Below are positions 1-8,904 of a stretch of 64,000 nucleotides of DNA, piece by piece. The notes beneath the pieces were generated by a model. The model made no database searches and was not told the origin of the DNA. It saw only the letters and a program-made list of their open reading frames with translations. This stretch comes from Alphaproteobacteria bacterium (lineage in GTDB: Bacteria > Pseudomonadota > Alphaproteobacteria > Micavibrionales > Micavibrionaceae): contig JAUHWR010000001.1 of assembly GCA_030427385.1 (NCBI GenBank), positions 1,116,001 to 1,180,000 on the forward strand. Direction: 5' to 3'. The first letter of the stretch is position 1. Every line of letters starts with the position of its first letter. The position numbers and the translations under genes are program-made.

Positions 1-685
1 CGTAAAGCGAATTAATCATAATGATATTGTAATCTGTTTTGGGATCAACGCCCGCCAAATCAAACAAATAATTAGTTTGAGAGAATGGCTGTGCCACATT
101 TTGCGGATAACCAATTAGAGTATGATTTTTTAAATCCGCCGCCGTCTTCGGCATTCCGAATTTTTCGACATATTCTTTTGACGCATAAATCTGAAATTGT
201 AGAGAGGCAAGGTGACGTTGAATCAGATCCTGCTGATCCGGCCTGTAAAGACGAATAGCGACATCTGCTTCACGCATACCCAAATTATAAATGCGGTCAT
301 CCATAAGAATCGTAATTTGCAGATCAGGGTGATTCTCTCTTATTGATGCCAGTCGCGGCACAAGCCAGGTTGATCCGACAAATTCAGATACGGTAATGCG
401 CAACGGCCCATCTTCGCGTTGTTTAGAATCCTGTATTTGCCCTTCGACATTCGAGAGCTTTTCAAAGACTTCATGGGCGGAATTATAGAGAAGCTCGCCC
501 TGCTCGGTTAGGACAAGGCCACGGGCATGGCGGTGAAATAATAAAACGCCAAGGCTGTCTTCAAGCCCGCTGATCTGGCGTGAAATTGCCGATTGGCTGA
601 GATTAAGAATCTCCCCCGCATGCGTAAAACTGTGGGCATCCGCCACAATACAAAAAGTCCTAAGTTTGTCCCAATCCATAGCCAT
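1..685 (-). CDS. LysR-family transcriptional regulator (3' part beyond window)
   Basis: This reading frame runs off the left edge, so only the N-terminal 228 or so residues are present. It starts MAMDWDKLRTF and continues with a LysR helix-turn-helix (SFTHAGEILNLSQSAISRQI) and the conserved stretch FHRHARGLVLTEQGELL. The start of a periplasmic-binding-protein-like effector domain follows. LysR proteins bind DNA as oligomers and often control a neighbouring gene. Here the neighbour is trxB on the same strand, with its stop 228 bp upstream of this start, so control of trxB is possible but not shown. A second in-frame ATG lies two codons later. The effector is unknown. Confidence 0.88.
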   Translation of the reverse strand, partial: MAMDWDKLRTFCIVADAHSFTHAGEILNLSQSAISRQISGLEDSLGVLLFHRHARGLVLTEQGELLYNSAHEVFEKLSNVEGQIQDSKQREDGPLRITVSEFVGSTWLVPRLASIRENHPDLQITILMDDRIYNLGMREADVAIRLYRPDQQDLIQRHLASLQFQIYASKEYVEKFGMPKTAADLKNHTLIGYPQNVAQPFSQTNYLFDLAGVDPKTDYNIIMINSLY

Positions 686-913
686 GATTTATTATTAAAG
701 GAAAAAATTAAAACTGGGAAGAGCTATGTATTTTCTGTATGCCTAATATTTATAATAAAAAAAATATCCCTGTCAGGAATAAATTAATAGAGAGTTTCAA
801 TCATAATCCCGCCTGATAGAATTGAAGATATTACAAGGCATGTTGATTACTCATTCTTCAGCATCATGGTAATATGTAGTTCAAATGAATTTATCTGAAT
901 CCATTTATAAATA

Positions 914-1879
914 CTAAGATGCCCCCAAATACTTATCTGCCTCAAGAGCGGCCATGCAGCCCATGCCGGCGGCGGTGATGGCTTGGCGGTAGATTTTATC
1001 TGTTACATCGCCTGCTGCAAACACACCTGGAATGGATGTCTGGGTTGTGTTTGGTTTTACCAAAATATAGCCTTCACTATCCATCTCCATTTTACCTTTA
1101 AAAATCTCGGTTGCAGGATCGTGTCCAATCGCGACGAACATGCCCTCTACGGCAAGATCAGAGCCTTCGCCTGTTTTTACGTTTTTTAGGAGCAATCCGG
1201 TCATGCCGGGGATACCACCATCTTTCGCAGCGTCCTCTCGGGTGATACCCACGACATCTTCCACGACATGATCCCAAATTACTTCAATTTTTTCATGGGC
1301 AAATAAACGTTCCTGCATAATTTTTTCGGCGCGCAAACTGTCACGTCTATGAATAAGGGTCACTTTTGAGGTCATATTGGCGAGAAACAGCGCCTCCTCT
1401 ACAGCAGAATTTCCACCGCCGATGACGGCAACAGGTTTGTTACGATAAAAAAAGCCGTCGCATGTTGCGCATGCGGACACCCCAAGACCTTGAAATTTAT
1501 ATTCCGATTCAAGTCCTAGCCAACGCGCCTTTGCACCTGTGGAAATTATAATTGTATCCGCTGTATAGATTGCCCCGCTCTCCGCCGTTGCTTTCATCGG
1601 TCTGGCGGCAAAGTCGACATCGGTGATAAAATCATGAATGGTTTTTGTGCCCACATTCTTTGCCTGCGCCTGCATTTGCTCCATCAGCCATGGCCCCTCA
1701 ATGGGGTCAGCAAAACCGGGATAATTTTCAACGTCGGTTGTAATTGTTAACTGGCCACCCGGCTCACGCCCTAAGATCTGGATCGGCTCTAAACCTGCGC
1801 GCGCCGCATATATTGCCGCCGTATATCCCGCAGGGCCAGAGCCAATAATTAATACTTTTGTATGTTGTGTATCTGTCAT
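914..1879 (-). CDS. trxB: Thioredoxin-disulfide reductase
   Basis: This cytoplasmic flavoenzyme passes electrons from NADPH to thioredoxin. The 321-residue length is normal for the low-molecular-weight bacterial type. The N-terminal FAD site GSGPAG is at residues 13-18 and the redox-active CATC at 137-140. An NADPH-binding GGGNSAVEEA motif follows at about 154, and the C-terminal FAD contact AAGDV is present. The gene follows the LysR gene on the minus strand and precedes an ELM1-family gene read in the same direction. All key residues are present and the start is an ATG. Identification is secure. Confidence 0.97.
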   Translation of the reverse strand: MTDTQHTKVLIIGSGPAGYTAAIYAARAGLEPIQILGREPGGQLTITTDVENYPGFADPIEGPWLMEQMQAQAKNVGTKTIHDFITDVDFAARPMKATAESGAIYTADTIIISTGAKARWLGLESEYKFQGLGVSACATCDGFFYRNKPVAVIGGGNSAVEEALFLANMTSKVTLIHRRDSLRAEKIMQERLFAHEKIEVIWDHVVEDVVGITREDAAKDGGIPGMTGLLLKNVKTGEGSDLAVEGMFVAIGHDPATEIFKGKMEMDSEGYILVKPNTTQTSIPGVFAAGDVTDKIYRQAITAAGMGCMAALEADKYLGAS

Positions 1880-1917
1880 AAGCCTAACCTAGAAATCTTT
1901 TTATGCCTCGTAAAGGC

Positions 1918-2880
1918 TTATTCGTTGCCTATCCCCAATTTGTTACGAAGTTCGCTTGCTATTGTGTCTGCTTCACGTAAAGGGGGATAGTGATACGGCG
2001 ATAAATCCCCTGTAAAGCGCCGCGCATATCCCTTATCTATTATATGATCATGAAATAAATCAATGCGCCGCGCGCCGCCCGGCATGGGAATAATATATGT
2101 CGGCTTTCCCGTTGCCAAAGCGTCAGAAATCATGGAGACACTATCAGCTGTCACCAATATAAAATCGGCGTAGGCCAAATAAGCCAGATAGGGGTTATCA
2201 CCCTGCCCATTCCAAAAATGTACAGAATTACCGCCGGGAAATGCGGATGTTAAGGCAGACATATTCTGTGATCCCGTACGGCGCGATGCGGTTATTAATA
2301 AACTGGCATGATGAGTATTCTGTATGTTTTGTAAATCGGCGATCAAGGATTTAATGGTTTTGTCATCCATATCATATGCCTTGCTTTTGCCACCGATTAA
2401 AACCGCAATGCGCGGTGAGCTAAACGACTCGAATTGAGGATGTGCGATTTTCGCCGCTTCCAAAGCTTCATCAGAAATTTTATTCGGCGCCGCATCCGTA
2501 ACCACAACATTATGACCGCGCATGGGATCATGATAAGGAACGGCCACCATATCAAACTGAGTCGCCGCCACGCGCGGATCTTGGATATGTAGGGTAAAAG
2601 TATGCCCGTTACTTTGTTTTTTTATAAACCTAGATGCGGCAACCGCCTTACGCCCGCTTGTAATTAGTAAATCAGGCCATGGTGCAGGCCAGTCTTTATC
2701 GAATGTTGATGCACATTCAAAGCCCAACCACGGCGACAATGCCGCCCAAGGTTGCTTGAGGGCAACTTTAAACACCTTGGCTTTCACACCGAGTGCATTG
2801 GCAACCCCGATACATTGATTTTCGGTTCCCGCCATGCCTTCGGTTACAATCCAGCATGATAATTCCCTTGTTATTTTCAT
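1918..2880 (-). CDS. ELM1-family (mitochondrial fission ELM1-like) protein
   Basis: This 320-residue protein opens with CWIVTEGMAGTENQCIGVA, a hallmark of the ELM1/DUF1022 family. The family is shared by alphaproteobacteria and plant mitochondria. The fold resembles GT-B glycosyltransferases: there is a C-terminal VTADSVSMISDALATGKPTY segment like the nucleotide-sugar-binding region of such enzymes. In plants ELM1 recruits a dynamin-like protein to mitochondria. The bacterial role is not established, and an envelope glycosyltransferase is one possibility. No signal peptide is visible. The gene lies 38 bp upstream of trxB in transcription order and could share its transcript. Confidence 0.85.
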   Translation of the reverse strand: MKITRELSCWIVTEGMAGTENQCIGVANALGVKAKVFKVALKQPWAALSPWLGFECASTFDKDWPAPWPDLLITSGRKAVAASRFIKKQSNGHTFTLHIQDPRVAATQFDMVAVPYHDPMRGHNVVVTDAAPNKISDEALEAAKIAHPQFESFSSPRIAVLIGGKSKAYDMDDKTIKSLIADLQNIQNTHHASLLITASRRTGSQNMSALTSAFPGGNSVHFWNGQGDNPYLAYLAYADFILVTADSVSMISDALATGKPTYIIPMPGGARRIDLFHDHIIDKGYARRFTGDLSPYHYPPLREADTIASELRNKLGIGNE

Positions 2881-2984
2881 AAAAATATATTTTTATCTTG
2901 ATATCATTTTACTTGATCTTTATACCATATAACTTAAATCAAAGTATCGATAAGATCCTATACATATAAAACATACAGGGCAAA

Positions 2985-3458
2985 ATGAGACGTCAAAAAC
3001 TTGATAGAACAGACTTGCGAATTTTAAAAAAAATCCAAGACGATGGTAGAATTACAAATGTAGAATTGGCTAAGTATGCTGGTATCTCTGCGCCGCCATG
3101 CCTTCGTAGAGTACGTAGTTTAGAAGAATCTAATATTATCAGAGGATATTCCGCAGATATTAACCCCAATAGTCTGGGCTATGGTATTACGGTATTCACG
3201 CAAGTTAAGCTTGAAAGCAACAAGGACAAAGATCTTAAATCTTTTGAAGAAAAGATGTCAGAGTTTGAAAATGTTCGTGAATGCTATTTACTGTCAGGTG
3301 ATATCGATTATCTGCTAAAAATCGTTGCGAAAGATTGGGACACATATCAACACTTTCTAACAAGCGAATTAAACGCCATCGCAAATGTGTCATCGGTCAA
3401 AACATCACCGATCATGAAAACACCAAAGAAACTTCAAGGCATTCCGATCGACGGTTAG
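2985..3458 (+). CDS. Lrp/AsnC-family transcriptional regulator
   Basis: This 157-residue protein has an N-terminal winged helix (LDRTDLRILKKIQDDGRI, then NVELAKYAGISAPPCLRRV) and a C-terminal RAM/AsnC effector domain. The family forms octamers that sense amino acids and regulate amino-acid metabolism or transport genes. The gene is divergent from the ELM1-like gene with about 100 bp between them, which is AT-rich. It converges on greA with 13 bp between the stop codons. No specific target can be named from this window. The ATG at 2985 gives the full family domain. Confidence 0.92.
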   Translation: MRRQKLDRTDLRILKKIQDDGRITNVELAKYAGISAPPCLRRVRSLEESNIIRGYSADINPNSLGYGITVFTQVKLESNKDKDLKSFEEKMSEFENVRECYLLSGDIDYLLKIVAKDWDTYQHFLTSELNAIANVSSVKTSPIMKTPKKLQGIPIDG

Positions 3459-3471
3459 TTCGATTAGATGA

Positions 3472-3945
3472 TTAAATCCAGCTTACGTCCACAATCTCGT
3501 ACTTACGCTCGCCTTTTGGGGTGACGACAGTAACACTGTCATCTACAGATTTTCCGATTAATGCACGTGATAGCGGCGCAGTAATTGATATTTTTCCATC
3601 TTCAGCGCTGGATTCATATTGTCCGACAATCTGGATCGTTTGTTCTTCGCCTGTATCTTCATCTGCAATCAGAACGGTTGCCCCAAACTTCACGGAATCG
3701 CCTGACATTGTAGAGACATCAATCACCTGGGCATTTGAAAGCGCACCTTCTAGTTCTTTAATGCGCCCCTCAATAAAGCTTTGTTGTTCACGCGCCGCAT
3801 GATATTCGGCATTTTCAGATAGATCCCCATGCTCCCGCGCGGTTGCAATCGCCTGAATTACGGTTGGGCGCTGTACTTTTTTCAAATCTATTAATTCGGC
3901 TTCAAGAACTTTATGTCCTTGAACAGTCATCGGAACTTTATCCAT
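3472..3945 (-). CDS. greA: Transcription elongation factor GreA
   Basis: GreA rescues backtracked RNA polymerase by stimulating transcript cleavage. The 157-residue protein has the N-terminal coiled coil with the acidic tip ([17 protein letters not shown]), which inserts into the polymerase secondary channel. The C-terminal FKBP-like domain ([10 protein letters not shown], ending in the KYEIVDV strand) is also present. Length and motifs are standard. The gene is preceded on the same strand by an intrinsic terminator at 3969-3991, so it is probably transcribed from its own promoter rather than from the kinase gene upstream. Confidence 0.97.
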   Translation of the reverse strand: MDKVPMTVQGHKVLEAELIDLKKVQRPTVIQAIATAREHGDLSENAEYHAAREQQSFIEGRIKELEGALSNAQVIDVSTMSGDSVKFGATVLIADEDTGEEQTIQIVGQYESSAEDGKISITAPLSRALIGKSVDDSVTVVTPKGERKYEIVDVSWI

Positions 3946-3968
3946 CTTATCCTCTTAGGTGTAAAAAC

Positions 3969-3991
3969 AAAAAAAACCGCCCTCTCGGCGG
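3969..3991 (-). terminator. Intrinsic terminator downstream of the kinase-like gene
   Basis: Read on the minus strand this is a CCGCC/GGCGG stem with a five-base loop (GAGAG), followed at once by eight T residues. It lies between the stop of the phosphotransferase gene (4027) and the start of greA (3945), so it should end the upstream transcript. Confidence 0.85.
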
Positions 3992-4026
3992 ATATAAAAC
4001 TAATTTAGAACAAATCCGGTAAAGGG

Positions 4027-5073
4027 TCAAGTTGCGTCGCTGCGGACATGTTTTTTTAAACGCTCCAAATCAAATGGTGGTAATGGCTTTGAAAAATCCA
4101 GCCCTATATTTTGCGCGTAATCTTGAAAAACTTTATTTTCATTTTGCCCCAGATAGCCCCATAAGCGATTTAAATGTATAAGGTAAGATGTTTTATTTAA
4201 AGTATAGGCGACTCGGATAAATTGACCGATAACACGCAAATGAAAATGCAAGGAAATATAATTATACCAAAGCATTACATCATTTTTCTTATCCAATACA
4301 TAAGCATCCTTGCAATCCCTAATAATTTTGGGATCCACATGACGCCGCGCATCATGTAATAAATTAACCAAATCATAGACTGGCGGACCGTACATTGCGC
4401 CTTGAAAATCCAAAAGACCGATTTGACCATCCGGCAAAACCATCATATTTGGCGGCTGAAAATCTCCGTGGACAAAGCCGAACGGAATCTCTGGCAGATC
4501 TGCTTCTATTTGCTTCATCATGGAAAAATACCCCGCGATATCATCATCCGACACAGGCCTGTCGAAATAATATGGCAGAAACCAATCGGCAAAACGTCGT
4601 CCGAATTGATAGATGCGCGAGTCCCTAAAAACCGGGAGCGTTCGCGCGACATCTTGCGGGATTGCTTTTAAATCAAAAAGCATGTTCGTCGCACGGCTAT
4701 ATAAATCCTCTTTGTCATTTTGCGAGATATTTAACAGCGCTTTTTCGAACGTAATATCACCAAAATCTTCCAATAATAAAAGTCCGTTTTGTTCATCGAC
4801 CGCATAAAGCTTGGGGACCTTTATGCGCGCCGCAGATAGAAGCTTTTGAACGTTCAAAAATGCAGAGATTTCGTGCCCAACCAAGGCCTGCTTATGGCCA
4901 TCGGGGGCGCATTCCATCAAAATGTAGCTTTTTTTATCCTGCGTAATACGATGATAATGACGCGGGGCCATATCAGATGTTATTTCCGCTAACTGAAAGC
5001 GTCCCGTCAATTCTTTCGACAAAAAGGCTTGCCGCCGCTCTTGGGAAGTTTGAAACCAATCCTGCTCACTCAT
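4027..5073 (-). CDS. Aminoglycoside-phosphotransferase-fold sugar kinase, AmgK-like
   Basis: The 348-residue protein has the APH kinase core. The catalytic loop is HGDFQPPNMMV (about residues 200-210) and the metal-binding DFG-like motif is LLDFQGAMYGP. Alphaproteobacterial proteins of this type include AmgK, which phosphorylates N-acetylmuramate and N-acetylglucosamine at the anomeric carbon for peptidoglycan recycling. The usual partner murU is not next to it here, so the substrate is uncertain. A 132-residue unknown gene ends 9 bp upstream on the same strand, suggesting co-transcription. A strong terminator follows. The kinase fold is sure; the AmgK assignment is tentative. Confidence 0.75.
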   Translation of the reverse strand: MSEQDWFQTSQERRQAFLSKELTGRFQLAEITSDMAPRHYHRITQDKKSYILMECAPDGHKQALVGHEISAFLNVQKLLSAARIKVPKLYAVDEQNGLLLLEDFGDITFEKALLNISQNDKEDLYSRATNMLFDLKAIPQDVARTLPVFRDSRIYQFGRRFADWFLPYYFDRPVSDDDIAGYFSMMKQIEADLPEIPFGFVHGDFQPPNMMVLPDGQIGLLDFQGAMYGPPVYDLVNLLHDARRHVDPKIIRDCKDAYVLDKKNDVMLWYNYISLHFHLRVIGQFIRVAYTLNKTSYLIHLNRLWGYLGQNENKVFQDYAQNIGLDFSKPLPPFDLERLKKHVRSDAT

Positions 5074-5082
5074 AATATTAGA

Positions 5083-5481
5083 TTAGGACTGTTTCTTCTT
5101 CCCCGCAAGACGAAGAATGGCATCAATATGGGATTGGGACGCTTGTTTTTTCTTCATGGGGGCAGAAAAACTCTCTTGGGCGAATTTTGCAGGTGCGCCC
5201 ATGGCAAAACTTTTTAAAAGCTCTTTACCAAACTCGCCCTCAGATTCGGATTTATGAATAACAGCCTCTTCAATGGGAGCCGGTTCGCCACGACTAATTT
5301 TAGCTGTCACACGTTCAATGGCATGCGCAACAATTCCGGTCATATGCGGATTTGCAATCCCCTGTAATAATCTTTGATCTTGCGCGCACCACTTGGTTAT
5401 GAGCTTACGCGCCTTTAGAGCATTACCTTTTGATAATTTTAGCGCCTCGCGGATGCGGTTTTCCGTATATGTCGTACTCAT
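5083..5481 (-). CDS. Conserved hypothetical protein, basic and helical
   Basis: I do not recognise a named family. The 132-residue protein is rich in Lys, Ala and Glu, has no signal peptide or membrane segment, and ends in a basic tail (GKKKQS). Its N-terminal part (ENRIREALKLSKGNALKAR) looks like a helix-turn-helix-sized helical pair, as in some small nucleic-acid-binding proteins, but this is only suggestive. It is transcribed together with the kinase-like gene, with 9 bp between stop and start. Confidence 0.7.
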   Translation of the reverse strand: MSTTYTENRIREALKLSKGNALKARKLITKWCAQDQRLLQGIANPHMTGIVAHAIERVTAKISRGEPAPIEEAVIHKSESEGEFGKELLKSFAMGAPAKFAQESFSAPMKKKQASQSHIDAILRLAGKKKQS

Positions 5482-5562
5482 GGCTATAGTGTCTCATATT
5501 TTGCCTAAGAATACATTTATTTATTTACTTACAAACCTTGTTATGACTATATTCTTTATAGA

Positions 5563-5688
5563 ATGAGACCAGAAAAAGAAGATAAACGCGCCGCCGCCCT
5601 TCGTGAAAATTTAATGAAACGCAAAGAGCAAAAAAAAGAGCGGAAAGAAATCACGCAACCTCCACAAAAAAATAAGACTGCGCCATGA
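5563..5688 (+). CDS. Small basic charged protein, translationally coupled to dcd
   Basis: This 41-codon frame begins [20 protein letters not shown] and is almost entirely Lys, Arg, Glu and Ala. Its TGA stop overlaps the dcd ATG as ATGA (5685-5688), a classic coupling arrangement that argues the frame is translated. Short proteins of this kind (about 40-60 residues, with the LRENLMKRK-type pattern) are common in alphaproteobacterial genomes beside housekeeping genes; their function is unknown. There is no zinc motif, signal or membrane segment. Confidence 0.65.
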   Translation: MRPEKEDKRAAALRENLMKRKEQKKERKEITQPPQKNKTAP

Positions 5689-6299
5689 ACGCCCTTGAGA
5701 ATTTAAAACAGCAAACCGCTAACCAAGCCGCAGGCGGTATGATGCCCGGTATTTTGGCCGATAACCAGATCCGTGAATTGGCCATGACGCGCGATATGAT
5801 TTCCCCATTTGTCGAGTCGCAAAAGCGCGACGGAATTATCTCCTATGGCCTGTCATCTTATGGGTATGATGCGCGATGCAGTGACGAGTTTAAGATTTTT
5901 ACCAATATTGATAATGCGATTGTTGATCCAAAAAACTTTTCCGATACCAGTTTTGTTGACCGTCAAACTGATGTTTGCGTTATACCGCCGAACAGCTTTG
6001 TTTTAACCCGATCAGTTGAATATTTTAAAATTCCTGAAGATGTGCTGGTGGTATGTTTAGGAAAAAGCACCTATGCCCGATGCGGATTGATTGTGAATGT
6101 CACACCGCTGGAACCCGGATGGGAGGGCCATGTGACGCTGGAGATTTCCAATACAACTCCCCTGCCCGCCAGGGTTTACGCCAATGAAGGCGTGGCACAA
6201 TTCTTGTTTTTTAAAGGCTCGGCGCCATGTGAGGTGAGTTATTCCAAAAGAAGCGGGAAGTATATGGGACAGCGCGGCGTGACGTTACCGAGGTTGTAA
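5685..6299 (+). CDS. dcd: dCTP deaminase
   Basis: The enzyme deaminates dCTP to dUTP, feeding dTMP synthesis. The 204-residue protein contains the family core: [11 protein letters not shown] near the N-terminus, the SSYGYDAR strand, the nucleotide-binding GKSTYAR, and the catalytic region [18 protein letters not shown], in which the Glu of PLEPGWEG is the general base. The N-terminus is about 15 residues longer than the usual 188-193 residue enzyme. The start at 5685 is supported by its ATGA overlap with the small upstream gene; an internal ATG at MMPGIL would give the standard length. Confidence 0.95.
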   Translation: MNALENLKQQTANQAAGGMMPGILADNQIRELAMTRDMISPFVESQKRDGIISYGLSSYGYDARCSDEFKIFTNIDNAIVDPKNFSDTSFVDRQTDVCVIPPNSFVLTRSVEYFKIPEDVLVVCLGKSTYARCGLIVNVTPLEPGWEGHVTLEISNTTPLPARVYANEGVAQFLFFKGSAPCEVSYSKRSGKYMGQRGVTLPRL

Positions 6300-6311
6300 G
6301 GAAGTAAAAAA

Positions 6312-6554
6312 ATGGATAATAACAAAAGTCTTATAAAGTGCACTTTCTGCGATCATTCTTATTACAAATGGGCACAGTCTTGCCCAAAATGTAGCGGTCC
6401 AAATATAAAACAAAGAAAATTTGTAATTAACGGGTGCTTATGTGTCTTAATCATCATGTTATTGCTGTTTAGTTACCTCAATTTTTTTGGCTACTTAGAA
6501 CATCTTAACAAAGGAAGCCTGGACGATATTGCAATAGAAAACATTGAAAATTAA
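6312..6554 (+). CDS. Small zinc-ribbon membrane protein
   Basis: The 80-residue protein has two CxxC pairs (CTFC at 10-13, CPKC at 24-27), typical of a rubredoxin-like zinc ribbon. One hydrophobic segment follows (about residues 38-62), then a short polar tail. This predicts a single-pass membrane protein with a cytoplasmic zinc knuckle. It lies 12 bp after dcd and may be cotranscribed. No specific function can be assigned. Confidence 0.6.
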   Translation: MDNNKSLIKCTFCDHSYYKWAQSCPKCSGPNIKQRKFVINGCLCVLIIMLLLFSYLNFFGYLEHLNKGSLDDIAIENIEN

Positions 6555-6566
6555 TATGGCATTGAA

Positions 6567-6698
6567 ATGAAACCCTCTTATTTTGATAAAGATTATCAAA
6601 TTCTGCATGCGATATTTTTCTGTGTCATGTTCATGATAACTTGCTTTCATATTTATGGTTACTTTAATGCATATGGTAAATATTATAGTAGAAAATAA
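6567..6698 (+). CDS. Possible small membrane protein
   Basis: A 43-codon frame starts MKPSYFDKDYQIL and contains a central hydrophobic stretch (HAIFFCVMFMITCFHIYGY). It follows the zinc-ribbon protein by 12 bp on the same strand. Its base composition is AT-rich like its neighbour. The only evidence for translation is this spacing and the membrane-like composition, so it could be a chance frame. Confidence 0.35.
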   Translation: MKPSYFDKDYQILHAIFFCVMFMITCFHIYGYFNAYGKYYSRK

Positions 6699-6755
6699 AA
6701 AAGAATGATGTTATACGGCGTTACGAAAACTGTAACCAGCAAGAGATAAGCACAT

Positions 6756-7370
6756 ATGACCATTAACTTAGCAGACCGCGAAACAATTCTAACCGTAACA
6801 ACCAAAGATATGTCACCCGCCTTTGCATGTGCCGTTCAGGATGTCGGGACATATTATTTTGCGTGTGTAAGTATCAATTCGCATTTTAGACCTGCTTTAT
6901 CTCTAGATCGCAGTGAGGGATCTATCAGGGTATATCGTGATGATGCCTTATATTCCGAATCCAGAGCGATTATTACCTGGGGCGGAATGGCGGAGACACA
7001 TCGTATTTGTGGATTATCTAAAGAATTCTATTCCGGTGGAAACAGCTCAGCGGAAAAAATACCTTATTTGATGGCATATACCTTTCAAGAAGGTGACATA
7101 TTAACTTTGCGTTGCCCGAATTTAGAAAGTGAAGATTTAAGCACCCAGGAGAGATGGTCTATTGAGGGGCAGTTAAAACATCATTGGCAGAGACAAGGCG
7201 ACTTTATTAGGGGTATGCAACGACGTATGGATGACCCCGTCGCCGAACATCTTAAGCAGAAAAAAATCATTGGCGAGAATGCCATGAGTTCAACAGCAAT
7301 AAAGGCCGAGGCACAAACGCACCATGCACAAGCTTTAAAAGAGTTTTCATTTATTCCGGAAGCCGGTTAA
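6756..7370 (+). CDS. Hypothetical protein
   Basis: I do not recognise this 204-residue protein. It has no signal peptide, no membrane segment and a mixed alpha/beta composition. The C-terminal 50 residues are helical and charged (LKQKKIIGENAMSSTAIKAE). It stands alone between the small membrane genes and murA. A near-palindromic ACGGCGTTACG sequence lies upstream at about 6715. Function unknown. Confidence 0.6.
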   Translation: MTINLADRETILTVTTKDMSPAFACAVQDVGTYYFACVSINSHFRPALSLDRSEGSIRVYRDDALYSESRAIITWGGMAETHRICGLSKEFYSGGNSSAEKIPYLMAYTFQEGDILTLRCPNLESEDLSTQERWSIEGQLKHHWQRQGDFIRGMQRRMDDPVAEHLKQKKIIGENAMSSTAIKAEAQTHHAQALKEFSFIPEAG

Positions 7371-7476
7371 CCAATTCGCTTAATTCAACTCCATTGAATT
7401 TGGGAAGAGCGCTGTTTTATGGCCTTGCATGCAATAAAAAGCTTCAAAATTCTGTAAAATTTGCTATAACAGAGGG

Positions 7477-8844
7477 ATGAATACTCCCCTGCCACAAACC
7501 ACCATAGAACCACAGCCCGACACTTTAAATAAAGTGGCGGAAACTATTGATTTAATTCAGCCGGAAGTTAAGACGTCAGAGCTTGATAAAATTGTTGTGC
7601 GCGGCGGGAGAGAATTAAAAGGCGATATCCGTATTTCCGGTGCGAAGAATGCCGTTTTAAAACATATGTGCGCCGCGCTTTTGACCGAGGAAGCCGTGAC
7701 ATTTACCAATGTCCCCACGGGACTGCGTGATGTGCGGTTTTTGGGGCAAGTGCTCTCACATTTGGGGATGAACGTCGCGCTGTCTTCGGATGGCAAGGCG
7801 ATTTTACGGGCGCAAGAGATTAAAACCCATATTGCCCCCTATGATTTGGTGCGAAAAATGCGCGCGAGCGTTCTGGTTTTAGGGCCGCTTTTGGCGCGGC
7901 ATGGGGAGGCGCATGTGTCCCTGCCCGGCGGATGTTCGATTGGCGGTCGTCCGATTGATCTACACTTGCGCGGGCTGGAGGCCATGGGCGCGGAAATTGA
8001 AATCGACAGTGGCTATATTAAAGCCAAAGCACCGACAGGCGGATTAAAGGGCGCGATCATTGATTTTCCTTTTGTATCCGTTGGCGCAACGGACCAGCTT
8101 TTGATGACGGCCACGCTTGCGAAAGGTGAGACTATTTTAAGGAACGCCGCACGGGAGCCGGAAATTGTTGATCAAGGTAATGCTTTAATCAAAATGGGTG
8201 CGAAAATTGAAGGGCTCGGCACGTCTGAAATTCGTATTCAGGGCGTTGATAAATTACACGGAACAACACATGCGGTGGTTGCAGACCGTATCGAAACAGG
8301 CACATATTTATGCGGCCTGGGTTTAACGGGTGGCAGTTTACGTTTGAAAAATACACATATTGATTTAATGCCGTCCCTGATTGCGCCTTTGATGCGCGCA
8401 GGATTGGATATACAGCAAGAGGGTGATGATATTATCGCCAGCCGCAGGCATGCTCTGGTGCGCGGCACTGATATCATGACAGAGCCGCACCCCGGCTTCC
8501 CAACCGATATGCAGGCGCAATTCATGGCGATGATGTGCTTGTGCGAAGGTGCCAGCATGATCACCGAAACCATTTTCGAAAATAGATTTATGCATGTACC
8601 GGAATTAAACCGCATGGGCGCAAATATTTCCGTACAGGGACAATCCGCAATTGTGCGCGGTGTCAAGAAGCTGACCGGCGCCGAAGTGATGGCAACCGAT
8701 CTACGTGCCTCGGTTGCCTTAGTTCTTGCTGGCATGGTTGCCGAGGGCGAGACCGTTGTAAACCGCATTTACCATTTGGAACGGGGCTATGAGAATATTG
8801 TTGAAAAGCTGTCCGGCGTTGGGGCGGATATTCGCAAAGCATAA
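7477..8844 (+). CDS. murA: UDP-N-acetylglucosamine 1-carboxyvinyltransferase
   Basis: MurA transfers enolpyruvate from PEP to UDP-GlcNAc, the first committed step of peptidoglycan synthesis. The EPSP-synthase-like fold is evident from GDIRISGAKNAVLKH near residue 50. The catalytic Cys is at 153 in GGCSIGGRP, so the enzyme is of the fosfomycin-sensitive type. The FPTDMQAQFMA and LRASVALVLAGM motifs are also present. The 455 residues exceed the usual ~420 because of a 37-residue N-terminal extension rich in Pro, Gln and Thr. No other ATG lies close to the conserved start, so either the extension is real or a GTG near 7597 is used. Confidence 0.96.
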   Translation: MNTPLPQTTIEPQPDTLNKVAETIDLIQPEVKTSELDKIVVRGGRELKGDIRISGAKNAVLKHMCAALLTEEAVTFTNVPTGLRDVRFLGQVLSHLGMNVALSSDGKAILRAQEIKTHIAPYDLVRKMRASVLVLGPLLARHGEAHVSLPGGCSIGGRPIDLHLRGLEAMGAEIEIDSGYIKAKAPTGGLKGAIIDFPFVSVGATDQLLMTATLAKGETILRNAAREPEIVDQGNALIKMGAKIEGLGTSEIRIQGVDKLHGTTHAVVADRIETGTYLCGLGLTGGSLRLKNTHIDLMPSLIAPLMRAGLDIQQEGDDIIASRRHALVRGTDIMTEPHPGFPTDMQAQFMAMMCLCEGASMITETIFENRFMHVPELNRMGANISVQGQSAIVRGVKKLTGAEVMATDLRASVALVLAGMVAEGETVVNRIYHLERGYENIVEKLSGVGADIRKA

Positions 8845-8904
8845 GTTTGCAATAAATTGTTATTTTTAATAATATAATAAAACAAATATACAGAGGAAAA
8901 TATT

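Noticed and set aside
593-787. 64-codon plus-strand frame over the LysR start
   Set aside because: It overlaps the clearly coding LysR N-terminus on the other strand and has no recognisable features.
1918-2880. Mitochondrial contamination because of ELM1 similarity
   Set aside because: ELM1-family genes are normal in alphaproteobacteria and all surrounding genes are bacterial.
8238-8768. 176-codon open frame antisense to murA
   Set aside because: It lies wholly inside murA in a mirrored frame, has no ribosome-binding site and its sequence resembles no protein; codon bias of murA explains it.
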